Source: Paenibacillus sp. V4I7 (GTDB lineage Bacteria > Bacillota > Bacilli > Paenibacillales > NBRC-103111). Taken from it: a stretch of DNA of 64,000 nucleotides. Made by a program: the position numbers and the translations under genes. Numbering within the stretch: the stretch's first letter is position 1; every line of letters starts with the position of its first letter. Below the pieces are notes generated by a model, which saw only the letters and a list, made by a program, of their open reading frames with translations, did not search any database and was not told where the DNA came from. The DNA lies in NCBI RefSeq assembly GCF_030817275.1, contig NZ_JAUSZD010000002.1:3720001-3784000 (forward strand), written 5' to 3'. Shown here piece by piece: positions 8,134 through 17,244 of the stretch.

Positions 8134-9282
8134 TTAGACTACAAGTGTTTTAAAGCCAGCCTCTTTATTAACAGTGGAATTTTTTATTTTATCTTGCAAA
8201 TGCTGCTCAAACAGTTCTTCGTCAATCGGTAGATCTACCCAATTGTCTGTCCACGTTGACAACAGCATGGCGTTGGAAAGCATCAGACCTTTGATTCCTT
8301 CTTCCCCAGGAGCGACAAGTGGCGTGCCATGTAGAATGGCATCCACCCAGTTTTGCGTGATGCCTTTGTGGCCTGTTTCTTGCCCTTCAATTGGAATCTC
8401 GCATTTCCAGCACTCCGGTTGCCCAAATCCACCCGTGTAGGTTTCATTAAATTCTCGCTCGGATACGCGCAAACGCCAGAAAGTTAGCTTGCCATCTTCG
8501 ATCACAATTTTACCGCGGTCACCGGACAACTCAAATCGGTTCGTCCCCGGTGCTTCGCCCGTTGTTGTAACGAATAGGCCCGTAGCGCCATTCTCATACT
8601 CTACGAATGCGGTTACATCGTCCTCTACTTCGATATTGCGATGCTTTCCGAAATAACAGAATGCACGAACTCGTTTAGGCATCATATCGATCGTCCACTG
8701 CCACAAGTCAAGCTGATGCGGATCCTGGTTAATAAGTACACCACCGCCTTCACCTGCCCATGTTGCACGCCAGCCGCCTGAATCGTAGTAGCTTTGGGAT
8801 CTGTACCAATTTGTAATAATCCAGTTCGTTCTGCGAATTTCACCAAGCTCTCCGGAAGAAACCAGATCCTTCAACTTTTTATATAATGGATTTGTACGTT
8901 GATTGTACATCATACTGAATACTTTACCTGAAGCTTGCGCAGCCTCGTTCATTTGTCGAACTTGTTTGGTATAAACACCTGCTGGTTTCTCACACAACAC
9001 ATGGAGTCCGGCTTTAAATGCACGGGCAGCTACATCTGGGTGATCATAGTGCGGAGTCGCAATCAATACACCGTCAATTGTCCCCGAAGTAAGGAATGTA
9101 TCGAGATTGTCAAATAATTGGACGCCTTCACCTAGGTTTTCTTTCGCCCATTCCAAGCGGTCCGCTCTGAACTCACAAATAGCAGTTAGCTGAGCACCCT
9201 TCACTTCATTCTTCACCAAATATTTGGCATGTCCGGTTCCCATATTGCCCAGACCAATAATACCAATCCTTACTTTCTCCAT
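8134..9282 (-). CDS. Gfo/Idh/MocA family oxidoreductase
   Basis: A 382-residue NAD(P)-dependent dehydrogenase. The N-terminus IGIIGLGNMGTGHAKYL is the dinucleotide-binding loop, HVLCEKPAGV carries the EKP motif and GGGVLINQDPHQLDLWQW the active-site region. AAGGTGAT precedes the ATG at the usual distance. It is the first gene of a two-gene operon with 7004-8077. A possible LacI-type operator lies at 9320-9335. It is probably part of a sugar or polyol conversion; the substrate cannot be read from sequence. Confidence 0.87.
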   Translation of the reverse strand: MEKVRIGIIGLGNMGTGHAKYLVKNEVKGAQLTAICEFRADRLEWAKENLGEGVQLFDNLDTFLTSGTIDGVLIATPHYDHPDVAARAFKAGLHVLCEKPAGVYTKQVRQMNEAAQASGKVFSMMYNQRTNPLYKKLKDLVSSGELGEIRRTNWIITNWYRSQSYYDSGGWRATWAGEGGGVLINQDPHQLDLWQWTIDMMPKRVRAFCYFGKHRNIEVEDDVTAFVEYENGATGLFVTTTGEAPGTNRFELSGDRGKIVIEDGKLTFWRLRVSEREFNETYTGGFGQPECWKCEIPIEGQETGHKGITQNWVDAILHGTPLVAPGEEGIKGLMLSNAMLLSTWTDNWVDLPIDEELFEQHLQDKIKNSTVNKEAGFKTLVV

Positions 9283-9319
9283 ATGGTTATCACCTTTTTC
9301 TTGTTAGTTTCACAATTAT

Positions 9320-9335
9320 TGCACACGTTATCAAT
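9320..9335. promoter_or_regulatory. LacI-like operator before the Gfo/Idh operon
   Basis: TGCACACGTTATCAAT matches 15 of 16 bases of the site at 49840-49855 that precedes the gluconate-type lacI operon. It has the central CG and TTG...CAA ends common in LacI operators. A possible minus-strand -10 (TATGCT) lies just upstream, so the site would sit near +1. Confidence 0.5.
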
Positions 9336-9417
9336 GTAGCATATTTGGAAGACAGCATCTTGTCGCAGATTGACCACCTTATTGCGAACTTTGACAGTTA
9401 CAAGATTGAAAGAAATG

Positions 9418-9445
9418 AAAAAAAGACCAGTTTCTTGGTCTTTTT
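9418..9445 (-). terminator. terminator of the PAS kinase gene
   Basis: Minus-strand AAAAAGACCAAGAAACTGGTCTTTTTTT just after the kinase stop codon, a perfect stem with a T tail. Confidence 0.9.
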
Positions 9446-9455
9446 CCCTCCCTTT

Positions 9456-11561
9456 TTACGAAAAAGCTGGCAGTTGGATAAGGACCGTGGTGCCTACGCC
9501 TAGCTTACTTTGATATTCGATATGTCCTTGATGTTCATCGATAATCGCGAAGCTAACCATTACACCTAGCCCAGTCCCCTTCTCTTTCGTCGTATAAAAG
9601 GGTTCCCCTATGCGCGGCAGCCTCTCCTCCGAAATACCCATTCCCTGATCTGCGAAATAGAGAGCTACACCGCTCGCAACCTTTTGCACAGATACATGCA
9701 GGCAGCCTCCTGTTGGCATCGCCTCAATGGCATTTTTAATCATATTCACGAAAACCTGCTTCAATTGGTTGCGCTCACATTTAACCAGAGGAAGATTTGG
9801 TTCATAATCTAGTTCGATGATCACATTGCTCATGATTGCCTCTGTATTCAGCAGTTCAATGACTTCGCTAAGAATAACTGTTGTATCATGAGGATGAAAG
9901 GCTACAGCCTGTGGCTTAGCAAGAATCAGAAGCTCTCCTAAGATCAGTTCGATACGATTAAATTCTTCTAGCATAATCTGAAAATACCGCAGCTTGCTTT
10001 CTTCGTTTGCATGACACATCAGCTTAGCAAACCCTTTAAGTGCCGTAAGCGGATTACGGATCTCATGCGCGATACCTGCTGCCAATTGTCCAGCGACATT
10101 CAATTTTTCCGTTTTGCGAAGAAGCTCTTCTGTCTGTTTCTGTATGGTGATATCCTGCACCGTACCAAATAGACGCAAAGGTCTCCCCCATTCGTCATAG
10201 GTCGTTTTGGCCATGGTATGAATCATTCGAACCTCATGTTCATTCACTATAATTCGATACACCATATCTAGTAAACCGCCATGCAGAGCATCACGAATTG
10301 CCTCTTTCACTTTAACGGTGTCATCCGGATGAACCATATTAAAAAAGGCTTCTATTGTATTCCCGAACCTTTCACGACGCATATGAAACAGCGTAAACAA
10401 CTCGTCTGACCAATGCAAATCATTCCTGATTACATCCCAATCATAGTGACCCAATCCCGCGATTTCTTGCGCAATTTCCAAATTAGCTTTGCTTCTTTTA
10501 AGCTCAGCTTCAATTTGTTTATGTGTTGTAATATCGTGAATGAGTCCCCTAACAGCCGTACGACCGTTATCGCGGATGACTCGCTCGATTTGAGATTTCA
10601 GATGGCGCACCTCTCCATCGCTGCGAACAATCCTATACTCGACTTCTGATACTCCAGCCTGTATAGCTGTCTCAAAAGCAAGTGCGACTTTCTCGCGATC
10701 ATCCGACACAATTTGCTTAGTAGCTTTGCTTAATTCCATGGAATCTACGGGATCAAGACCATGGATACGGTACATCTCCTCGGACCACATGCAATACTCA
10801 TCGGTTAAATATTGCTCAAAGCTGCCAAATTGCCCCAGCCTTTGTGCTTGAACAAAACGCTCCTCGACCAGCTTACGTTCTGTAATATCGCGCCAAATGC
10901 CTAATTTCTGAGATCTCTTGCCATCCTCATCTAACATCCATTTGAAATTCTTCTCAAACCACACATACCAACCCTTTTTATGTAAGAAACGACAGGTGAT
11001 CATCCCTTGGTCAGCAACAGTTGAATGATTTTCATCTGTAAAAATGTTACTTAGCATCTCAATGTCATCTGAATGACAATACGTCAAGATACGAGTACCG
11101 AGCATTTCATCCACCTCATAACCGAGCAGCGGATGAATAGCTGGGGATAAATATCGAAATTTACCATCTACTGAAGTCAATGTGATTAAATCTTGAAAAT
11201 TTTCTGTATATTTAAGATAATACTCACTTTCTAGCAATGAACTAATTTCAGCAAAATCCGGTTTACGGATTGCAATATGCAAGCTCCCGCCAGATGGATA
11301 TGCACTTATCCTTACCCACTGATTGGACGATTTTATGTATTCTTCAAAATGAACTTCTTCCTTATTTTTACGGGCTTTATGGAATTGATCGTAACAAGCA
11401 TACCGTATCGCAGCAGGAAATTCTGCCCAAGCGACTTTACCCAATAATTCATTAGGCGTACGATTTAAAATTTTTGCTGCATATTCGTTGATATATGTAT
11501 AATGCCAATCTGCGTCTAGAATAATGACACCAATAAATGCGCTGTCTTCGACCTTATCCAT
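9456..11561 (-). CDS. multi-PAS sensor histidine kinase, sporulation-kinase type
   Basis: A 701-residue soluble histidine kinase. About four PAS/PAC sensor units occupy residues 1-480, recognisable from repeated GXXXDITXXKXXE-type PAC ends (GIWRDITERKLVEE, GLIHDITTHKQIEA, GTVQDITIQKQTEE). HisKA follows with GIAHEIRNPLTALKGF, phospho-acceptor His near residue 499. The C-terminal ATPase domain shows NMIKNAIEAMP, DQGMGISEE and KEKGTGLGVMVS. No membrane segments are seen, as in KinA and KinE, which feed the Spo0A phosphorelay. No response regulator is adjacent, so an orphan phosphorelay kinase is the likely reading. The GGGGAGG site is about 13 bases from the ATG, rather far. Confidence 0.9.
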   Translation of the reverse strand: MDKVEDSAFIGVIILDADWHYTYINEYAAKILNRTPNELLGKVAWAEFPAAIRYACYDQFHKARKNKEEVHFEEYIKSSNQWVRISAYPSGGSLHIAIRKPDFAEISSLLESEYYLKYTENFQDLITLTSVDGKFRYLSPAIHPLLGYEVDEMLGTRILTYCHSDDIEMLSNIFTDENHSTVADQGMITCRFLHKKGWYVWFEKNFKWMLDEDGKRSQKLGIWRDITERKLVEERFVQAQRLGQFGSFEQYLTDEYCMWSEEMYRIHGLDPVDSMELSKATKQIVSDDREKVALAFETAIQAGVSEVEYRIVRSDGEVRHLKSQIERVIRDNGRTAVRGLIHDITTHKQIEAELKRSKANLEIAQEIAGLGHYDWDVIRNDLHWSDELFTLFHMRRERFGNTIEAFFNMVHPDDTVKVKEAIRDALHGGLLDMVYRIIVNEHEVRMIHTMAKTTYDEWGRPLRLFGTVQDITIQKQTEELLRKTEKLNVAGQLAAGIAHEIRNPLTALKGFAKLMCHANEESKLRYFQIMLEEFNRIELILGELLILAKPQAVAFHPHDTTVILSEVIELLNTEAIMSNVIIELDYEPNLPLVKCERNQLKQVFVNMIKNAIEAMPTGGCLHVSVQKVASGVALYFADQGMGISEERLPRIGEPFYTTKEKGTGLGVMVSFAIIDEHQGHIEYQSKLGVGTTVLIQLPAFS

Positions 11562-11644
11562 TCTAAGATGTTAACCTCCCCTACTCATTTCGCTATCATT
11601 ATCTCTCATCACTAATCGGTAGTAAAGATAACAATTTTTCCTGA

Positions 11645-11684
11645 CAAAAAAACAACCCTTCTCCATAGACTGGAGAACAGGTTG
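11645..11684 (-). terminator. terminator of the CBS gene
   Basis: Minus-strand CAACCTGTTCTCC / GGAGAAGGGTTG stem followed by TTTTTTT, 25 bases after the stop codon at 11709. Confidence 0.9.
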
Positions 11685-11708
11685 CTTATTATTATGCGTT
11701 GATCGTGG

Positions 11709-12149
11709 TTATCTACTGCCCACTAGTGTTTTGTCTGATGAAATTTTGCTAAGAGCTTCCCCCGCTTCATCCTCAAAGCTGCCGCGAACCGCAAGGTCGC
11801 CGATAGCTACTATCCCGACAAGCTCGCCATTTTCCACTACAGGTAAACGGCGAATTTGATCTTTAGCCATTATTTTGGCGGCTTCTTCAACAGATGTATC
11901 TGGGGTTATAGTCTCAATATCCTTCGTAATTACTTGATCGACAGCTGTAGAACCAGAATGCTTTTCTGCATAGCCGCGAACAACAAGGTCACGGTCTGTA
12001 ACAACACCAATGAGCTTCTTGCCCTCTACGACGGCAACGAATCCGATATCGTGCTGCTTCATTTTCAAAGCGATCTCGTATACATTATCCTGCAGAGTAA
12101 CGGTCACGCAATCTTTACTCATGATGTCCCTCACTGTTTTACCTGCCAT
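11709..12149 (-). CDS. CBS-pair domain protein
   Basis: A protein of about 146 residues made of two CBS domains (residues about 8-60 and 72-130), a module that binds adenine nucleotides. Both halves have the usual VTVT...VVEGKKLIGVVTDRDLV and VVENGELVGIVAIGDLA strands. The ATG at 12147-12149 is about ten bases from GGAGG; a TTG three codons upstream is less likely. Similar stand-alone CBS proteins (YhcV type) are stress-linked in Bacillus. It is not AcuB, as no ACT domain follows. Confidence 0.87.
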   Translation of the reverse strand: MAGKTVRDIMSKDCVTVTLQDNVYEIALKMKQHDIGFVAVVEGKKLIGVVTDRDLVVRGYAEKHSGSTAVDQVITKDIETITPDTSVEEAAKIMAKDQIRRLPVVENGELVGIVAIGDLAVRGSFEDEAGEALSKISSDKTLVGSR

Positions 12150-12212
12150 GTCCCACAATCCCTCCTCAGAGTTAACTTACCTCTATAGCATTCTCCAAAG
12201 GAAGGACGGCAT

Positions 12213-13382
12213 TCATGCCATATAATCCAAAGCCATTCCTAACAACAAATTTGCCGCATTTAGCATGGATTTCTCGTCAATATCGAACTTCGGATGGTGG
12301 TGCGGATGTACAATGCCAGCCTCAACATTACCTGCACCTACGAACATAAAACAGCCTGGTCGGTGGTTTAAATAATAGGAAAAGTCCTCTCCGGCCATAA
12401 TAAGTGGAGACTCGTGCACGGCTTCTGTCCCAAACAATTCGGTACCGACTTTGAAGAAACGCTCTGCTTCTTTCCCGTCATTAACAACCGTAGGGTAACC
12501 TAATTTATAGTTTATCTTACAGGAAGCCTGAAACATCTCACAAGTGGTATGCACAATCCGTTCCAGGCGCTCTTTGACATCTTGTCTAAGTTCCGCATTG
12601 AAAGTGCGCACTGTGCCATTCAGCACACTCGTTTCGGCTATGACATTGAAGCTAGAGCCCCCGTGGAAGGATCCAACGCTAACCACACATGGTTCTATCG
12701 GATCTATTTGTCGACTCACGATCGATTGAAGATTAACAACTAATTGAGAAGCTACATAAATGCTGTCAATGGTTTGATGAGGCAAACCCCCATGTCCACC
12801 TTTTCCTTGAATATGAATAGTGAATTCGTCGGGTGCTGCCATTAAGGGACCCGCTTTGGAATAAAAATGGCCTACAGGAAACGGTGTCCATAGATGAACG
12901 CCGAACACGGCATCAACACCTTCAAGAGCTCCGTCCTGAATCATGGAATCAGCGCCACCAGGCGTAATTTCTTCAGCATGCTGGAACAAGAAAACCAGAT
13001 TTCCTTTCAGCTGAGCGCGATGCTGGCTCGCCACCTTAGCAATACCAAGCAGAGTTGCGGTGTGTGCGTCGTGTCCACAAGCGTGCATGACTCCCTTCGT
13101 GAGCGAAGAGTACGTACAGTTCTTTTCATCTTGAATAGGCAGTGCATCCATGTCTGCTCGAAGAGCAACCGTAGGACCTTCGCTGCTGCCGCGGAGCAGT
13201 CCGACAATACCATTCCCTCCTACATTTTTGCGAACTTCTATATCCCAACTTTGTAGGTGATTCGCCACAAATTCGGCGGTGCGATATTCATGGAATGAGA
13301 GTTCTGGGTTTTGATGTAAGTAACGTCTCCATGCAATCATTTCTTCATAATTCGCTTGTAAGCCTGCTTGAAAATCGTTCAT
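12213..13382 (-). CDS. M20 family amidohydrolase
   Basis: A 389-residue zinc-dependent amidohydrolase of the M20D group (hippurate/N-acyl-amino acid hydrolase type). Metal ligands are seen in VMHACGHDAHTATLLG (near residue 98), HAEEITPGG (near residue 133) and HHHP near the C-terminus; ALRADMDALPI is the family signature. A dimerisation domain lies in the middle (HIQGKGGHGGLPHQTIDSI). GGAGG precedes the ATG by nine bases. The exact acyl-amino acid substrate is unknown; N-acetyl-diaminopimelate deacetylase is an alternative but the context does not support it. Confidence 0.88.
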   Translation of the reverse strand: MNDFQAGLQANYEEMIAWRRYLHQNPELSFHEYRTAEFVANHLQSWDIEVRKNVGGNGIVGLLRGSSEGPTVALRADMDALPIQDEKNCTYSSLTKGVMHACGHDAHTATLLGIAKVASQHRAQLKGNLVFLFQHAEEITPGGADSMIQDGALEGVDAVFGVHLWTPFPVGHFYSKAGPLMAAPDEFTIHIQGKGGHGGLPHQTIDSIYVASQLVVNLQSIVSRQIDPIEPCVVSVGSFHGGSSFNVIAETSVLNGTVRTFNAELRQDVKERLERIVHTTCEMFQASCKINYKLGYPTVVNDGKEAERFFKVGTELFGTEAVHESPLIMAGEDFSYYLNHRPGCFMFVGAGNVEAGIVHPHHHPKFDIDEKSMLNAANLLLGMALDYMA

Positions 13383-13518
13383 AAGAAAAATCCTCCGCCC
13401 ATCCTTGTTTCTTACCTTTTCACATTTACCGTGTCATTGAACCTATTCTACCAAATAAATGACCATGTTTCATCTGTAAAGTGCCATCAAATAGTAGAAA
13501 TTTGACGTTGTTATCGAC

Positions 13519-13547
13519 TTGCAGAACCTTTGGAAACATACTATCAT
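13519..13547 (+). promoter_or_regulatory. sigma-A-type promoter of yugN-ftsW
   Basis: TTGCAG and TATCAT separated by 17 bases, about 40 bases before the yugN start. Confidence 0.6.
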
Positions 13548-13586
13548 GAATAAAGAATGCATACGTACAATATGGAGGCGTTAAAA

Positions 13587-13934
13587 GTGATTATTGAAGC
13601 AACTGGCCTAAAAGGCTTAAAAAGCGATTTGGCTCACCTGGATGAAGTAACGACTAAACTTGGTTTCGTTCGTTGGCAGTGGGAATACACGCGTGCTACT
13701 TATGATTTTAAAATGGAAGATAAAGCAAGTAAATCCGTGTATTTCTTACGTGTAAATGCTCGTGTAGAATCCGGTAAACTAGAATCTCCTTATGCAATTT
13801 TATTCCTAGAAGAAGCTTACATAGGTAAAGAAACGTTCCCGCATGGCTTGGATTACAATTCTCCTGTACCTGAGTCCGTTCTTAAAATTTCCAACCAAAA
13901 ATTAGCACAACTGCAGCAATTATTAGCAGACTAG
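13587..13934 (+). CDS. yugN: YugN-like protein
   Basis: A protein of about 115 residues resembling Bacillus YugN. Features are the core FVRWQWEYTRATYDFKMED and the C-terminal P-SVLKISNQKLAQLQQLL. No enzymatic motif is visible and its function is unknown. The GTG at 13587 was chosen because GGAGG stands eight bases upstream; the ATG at 13557 would place that site inside the coding region. It ends 13 bases before ftsW and probably shares its transcript. Confidence 0.8.
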   Translation: MIIEATGLKGLKSDLAHLDEVTTKLGFVRWQWEYTRATYDFKMEDKASKSVYFLRVNARVESGKLESPYAILFLEEAYIGKETFPHGLDYNSPVPESVLKISNQKLAQLQQLLAD

Positions 13935-13947
13935 GCGAGGAAACAGC

Positions 13948-15114
13948 ATGAATCCCCCTCGAAGAGGAACGCCGGATTTTCTGCTGCTATTTTTAACCTT
14001 TGTACTTGTTTGCTTCGGTCTTGCTATGGTTTTCAGTGCAAGCTCAATGACGAGTGCTTATCGATGGGACGACCCTTGGTATTTTACGAAGAAGCAATTG
14101 ATAGCTGTTGGCTTAGGAAGTGTCGGCATGTTTTTCTGCATGAACCTTCATTACACCAAGCTGAAAAAGTTGGTTATTCCCGCTTTCTTTGCTATTGTTG
14201 TGATGCTCGTTCTTGTTATTTTCACTTCAAAATCAAATGGTGCAGCCAGCTGGTTTAATGTAGGTAAATTTGGTATTCAGCCAACGGAATTTGCCAAACT
14301 AATCGTTATACTTTACTTGGCTTCTCTCATTAGTAATAAAGAAGAGAAGTTCCGTAATTTCAAGAAGGGGCTGCTCCCTGCCTTGGTGATCGTTGGATTT
14401 GTCAGCATGCTCATCATGCTCCAGCCTGATTTGGGCTCCTGTATGATCCTGCTAGTTTGCTCTACCATTGTGATCATTGTAGGTGGATCTAACTTAAAGC
14501 ATATTTTCCTTTTGGGGACAGGCCTTGTAGCAATCGGCACCATGGTTATTACCCTTTACTTACTAAAAAATAATGCATCAGAAGCAAGCAGTTACCGTGT
14601 GAACCGTCTAACTTCGTTTCTTGATCCATGGGCCGATACTTCGGATACTGGGTATCAGGTCGTCCAATCCTTATTCGCATTCGGACACGGCGGATTGGTT
14701 GGTGCAGGGTTTGGTCAAGGCATTCAGAAGCTGCATTATTTACCTGAAGCTCATAACGACTTCATTTTTGCAATCATTGGGGAAGAGTTTGGTTTTATTG
14801 GGAGTTCCCTATTCATCCTTATTTTCCTGCTCTTTATATGGCGTGGCATCCTCGTCGCTGTTCGCAGTCCCGATATGTTCGGTATGGTAGCCGGAGTTGG
14901 TATTATGAGTATTTTTGCTTTCCAAGCCGTCATCAATATCGGAGGCGTCACAGGATCCATTCCACTTACCGGTGTAACCTTGCCATTTATATCAGCAGGC
15001 GGCTCCTCCATGATGGTCTCTCTCATCAGTATGGGGATCCTGCTCAGTATATCTCGGGAACAAACAAACAAAGAAGTTGCAAAACCCAAAAAAAGACCCA
15101 ATCGATTTCAGTGA
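13948..15114 (+). CDS. ftsW: FtsW/RodA/SpoVE family septal peptidoglycan polymerase
   Basis: A 388-residue SEDS protein with about ten membrane helices. Signatures are FSASS near residue 30, NGAASWFNVGKFGIQPTEFAK near 91, LQPDLGSCM near 153, the PEAHNDFIFAIIGEEFGFIG block near 266 and GVTGSIPLTGVTLPFISAGGSS near 332. SEDS proteins polymerise lipid II glycan strands together with a class B PBP. The choice of FtsW over RodA or SpoVE rests on closeness to ylaN, which adjoins ftsW in B. subtilis. GAGG precedes the ATG. The stop codon lies close to a bidirectional terminator. Confidence 0.88.
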   Translation: MNPPRRGTPDFLLLFLTFVLVCFGLAMVFSASSMTSAYRWDDPWYFTKKQLIAVGLGSVGMFFCMNLHYTKLKKLVIPAFFAIVVMLVLVIFTSKSNGAASWFNVGKFGIQPTEFAKLIVILYLASLISNKEEKFRNFKKGLLPALVIVGFVSMLIMLQPDLGSCMILLVCSTIVIIVGGSNLKHIFLLGTGLVAIGTMVITLYLLKNNASEASSYRVNRLTSFLDPWADTSDTGYQVVQSLFAFGHGGLVGAGFGQGIQKLHYLPEAHNDFIFAIIGEEFGFIGSSLFILIFLLFIWRGILVAVRSPDMFGMVAGVGIMSIFAFQAVINIGGVTGSIPLTGVTLPFISAGGSSMMVSLISMGILLSISREQTNKEVAKPKKRPNRFQ

Positions 15115-15135
15115 AATCGATTGAGTCTTTTTTCT
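15088..15135. terminator. bidirectional terminator between ftsW and the Asp23 gene
   Basis: CAATCGATTT-CAGTG-AAATCGATTG flanked by an A run on the left and a T run on the right. It overlaps the last ftsW codons and the stop of the converging gene. Confidence 0.9.
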
Positions 15136-15514
15136 ATTTTACACGATGTGGATCGTCTGCTGTCTCTTCTTCCTTGAACGCGACGCCTTCCACCTTGACG
15201 TTGACCTCCACCACGGTTAGTCCAGTCATATTTTCAACAGCTTCTCTCACGTTTTCTTGGAGATCCCTGCATACATCCTGAATTCGGGAACCGTAATTGA
15301 CGATAACACGTAGATCGATGGCTGCTTCCACTTGCCCAACCTCAACAGAAACGCCACGCTGCACATTCTTACCGCTGAGTCGCTTAGCTAAGCCTTCCGA
15401 GATACCCCCTGACATGCCTGCTATGCCTGCTGTCTCCAGAGCTGCAAGTCCTGCAATTGTAGATACTACATCATCAGAAATACGAATTAAACCGGTTTGA
15501 TTGTCTTCGGACAT
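15134..15514 (-). CDS. Asp23/Gls24 family protein
   Basis: A 126-residue Asp23/Gls24 (YqhY/YloU) protein. The pattern ISDDVVSTIAGLAALETAGIAGMSGG, then VEVGQVEAAIDLRVIVNYGSRIQ and VNVKVEGVAF, is typical. Family members are linked to cell envelope stress or to fatty acid metabolism in Firmicutes. The ATG at 15512-15514 has GAGGAG about nine bases upstream; an open frame extends further but has no start site of this quality. It converges on ftsW. Confidence 0.85.
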   Translation of the reverse strand: MSEDNQTGLIRISDDVVSTIAGLAALETAGIAGMSGGISEGLAKRLSGKNVQRGVSVEVGQVEAAIDLRVIVNYGSRIQDVCRDLQENVREAVENMTGLTVVEVNVKVEGVAFKEEETADDPHRVK

Positions 15515-15745
15515 ACAGATCAACTCCTCATATATAATATATGGACCTTTAAGCTTGCTTAAAGTCTCTCGTTGTTGAGTGGAACTCAAAGTCTCTCCAC
15601 TCTGGTATAAATCTATTGTAATAAGTTCACTAGTTGAAAGCAAGAACAGCGACAATGCACAATCCGAATTTACTTTGCGTTCCAAAGTGGGTATATTAAA
15701 AGAAGTCAAAAAGTACCAATAAAAGAATGAGTCGGAGGGTTTACT

Positions 15746-16792
15746 TTGAAGGGAAAATTGTTTTACATCGGGTTAATCATTTTTTTCATTACATCGGGTA
15801 TTGCTCATTACATGCATCTGAATCCAACACTTCAATTCGTTATTGCTTGTATAGCGATCATTTTTGTTGCTGGATTTCTAGGTAAAGCGACCGAAAGTGT
15901 TGCCCATTATGCAGGTGAGCGCGTGGGAGGATTCCTCAATGCAACGTTCGGTAATGCAGCGGAGTTGGTTATCGCGTTCTTCTTGGTTAGGGAAGGTTTA
16001 TTCGATGTCGTCAAGGCCAGTCTCACCGGTGCCATCATCGGTAACCTACTGCTTGTGCTGGGCCTAAGTATATTTGCCGGTGGGTTGAAGTTCAAAGAGC
16101 AGTCTTTTAACGTTAAGCTGGCTTCTCACAATTCTTCACTCATGATTCTAGGGGTTGTTGCACTATTCATTCCGGCCATCTTTGCCGGCGGATTGACAAC
16201 CAAAGAAACGTCGTCCATGAGCATGATCGTAGCCATATTACTTATAGCTGCTTACCTGCTCTGGCTTCTATTCTCTATGGTTACACACAAGAACATTCTC
16301 TCCGATGAAGCCATTGAGCACGGTGAGGCTGCATGGTCTAAGAAAACCTCCATTCTCTTTCTAGTCCTTGCCACCGTTATGGTAGCCTTCACGAGTGAGT
16401 GGTTAGTCGGGACACTAGAAGAAGTGACCCATAAATTCGGGTTATCCGAACTGTTTGTAGGTGCCTTTCTTATCGCCATTATCGGAAATGCCGCTGAACA
16501 CAGTGCTGCCGTTTTGATGGCTATGAAGAATAAAATGGGTGCAGCGGTTGAAATAGCCATCGGCAGTTCATTGCAAATCGCTTTGTTTGTGGCCCCTCTG
16601 CTTGTCATTCTCAGCTTCTTCGTAAGCGGAACGCCTATGAACATTGTCTTCACCACCTATGAACTTGCTGCTATCGGAGTCGCCGTCTTTATTACGAAGT
16701 CAATAACCCAAGATGGTTCGACCAACTGGTATGAAGGTCTCCTGCTGCTCGTGGTCTACATCATTCTAGGCGTCGTATTCTTCCTCGTCTAA
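15746..16792 (+). CDS. calcium/proton exchanger (CaCA family)
   Basis: A 348-residue cation/proton antiporter with about eleven membrane helices. Both alpha repeats are visible: GGFLNATFGNAAELVIAFF near residue 62 and FVGAFLIAIIGNAAEHSAAV near residue 238, with the acidic GNAAE cores that bind Ca2+. The start codon is TTG at 15746, seven bases after GGAGGG; no better ATG exists. Related to Bacillus YfkE/ChaA. It probably exports Ca2+ in exchange for protons at the cytoplasmic membrane. Confidence 0.9.
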   Translation: MKGKLFYIGLIIFFITSGIAHYMHLNPTLQFVIACIAIIFVAGFLGKATESVAHYAGERVGGFLNATFGNAAELVIAFFLVREGLFDVVKASLTGAIIGNLLLVLGLSIFAGGLKFKEQSFNVKLASHNSSLMILGVVALFIPAIFAGGLTTKETSSMSMIVAILLIAAYLLWLLFSMVTHKNILSDEAIEHGEAAWSKKTSILFLVLATVMVAFTSEWLVGTLEEVTHKFGLSELFVGAFLIAIIGNAAEHSAAVLMAMKNKMGAAVEIAIGSSLQIALFVAPLLVILSFFVSGTPMNIVFTTYELAAIGVAVFITKSITQDGSTNWYEGLLLLVVYIILGVVFFLV

Positions 16793-16807
16793 ATAAGCAA
16801 AAAAGAC

Positions 16808-16841
16808 AAAAAAAGTAACCCATTGTGAAGGGTTACTTTTT
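16808..16841. terminator. bidirectional terminator between cax and ylaN
   Basis: AAAAAGTAACCC / GGGTTACTTTTT with a short loop, A-rich on one side and T-rich on the other. It overlaps the ylaN stop codon. Confidence 0.9.
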
Positions 16842-17120
16842 GTTATTCAACGCTTCATATAGCTGCGCAAGGTTACGTTCAAGCTTGTTGAGAATTTGTT
16901 TACCAGGCATTTCGGAAATAAGTCCCGCTCGAATGGCAAAATCAATTTCTCTAGAAAGTCCGTACATTTGCGTATCTAAAACTTCTTCATACAGTGGACA
17001 TTGACGCGTTGTCAAATTCTCCATTTGTACTTCGATTAGTTTTTCGATTTTATCTGCATCTTCTTGGAGAAGATTAAGCGCTTTTTGATTCATGTCCAGC
17101 AATAGATCAGATGAAGACAT
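16833..17120 (-). CDS. ylaN: YlaN family protein (DUF1507)
   Basis: A 95-residue helical protein closely similar to B. subtilis YlaN, with [22 protein letters not shown] and [22 protein letters not shown] as diagnostic blocks. YlaN is needed under iron limitation and is reported to interact with Fur. The ATG at 17118-17120 follows GGGGGAAG at normal spacing; the open frame upstream has no such site. Confidence 0.9.
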   Translation of the reverse strand: MSSSDLLLDMNQKALNLLQEDADKIEKLIEVQMENLTTRQCPLYEEVLDTQMYGLSREIDFAIRAGLISEMPGKQILNKLERNLAQLYEALNNKK

Positions 17121-17196
17121 TCCCAACTTCCCCCTATACGCATAGTCATCCGTCCTTATATGATCTATATTAAGCGAAATTGGATCAATATACAAG

Positions 17197-17231
17197 AGAA
17201 GGTACCCTCAGAGATTCTGAGAGTACCTTCT
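17197..17231 (-). terminator. terminator of the HPr-like gene
   Basis: GAAGGTAC-CTCAGA / TCTGAG-GTACCTTC hairpin directly beyond the stop codon at 17245, followed by a pyrimidine-rich stretch on the minus strand. Confidence 0.75.
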
Positions 17232-17244
17232 TCAAGCAAGAACG

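Noticed and set aside
11709-12149. AcuB assignment for the CBS protein
   Set aside because: There is no C-terminal ACT domain and the gene is 16 kb from acuA.
14838-15281. Plus-strand frame inside ftsW running into the Asp23 gene
   Set aside because: It crosses a bidirectional terminator and overlaps two well-identified genes in other frames.
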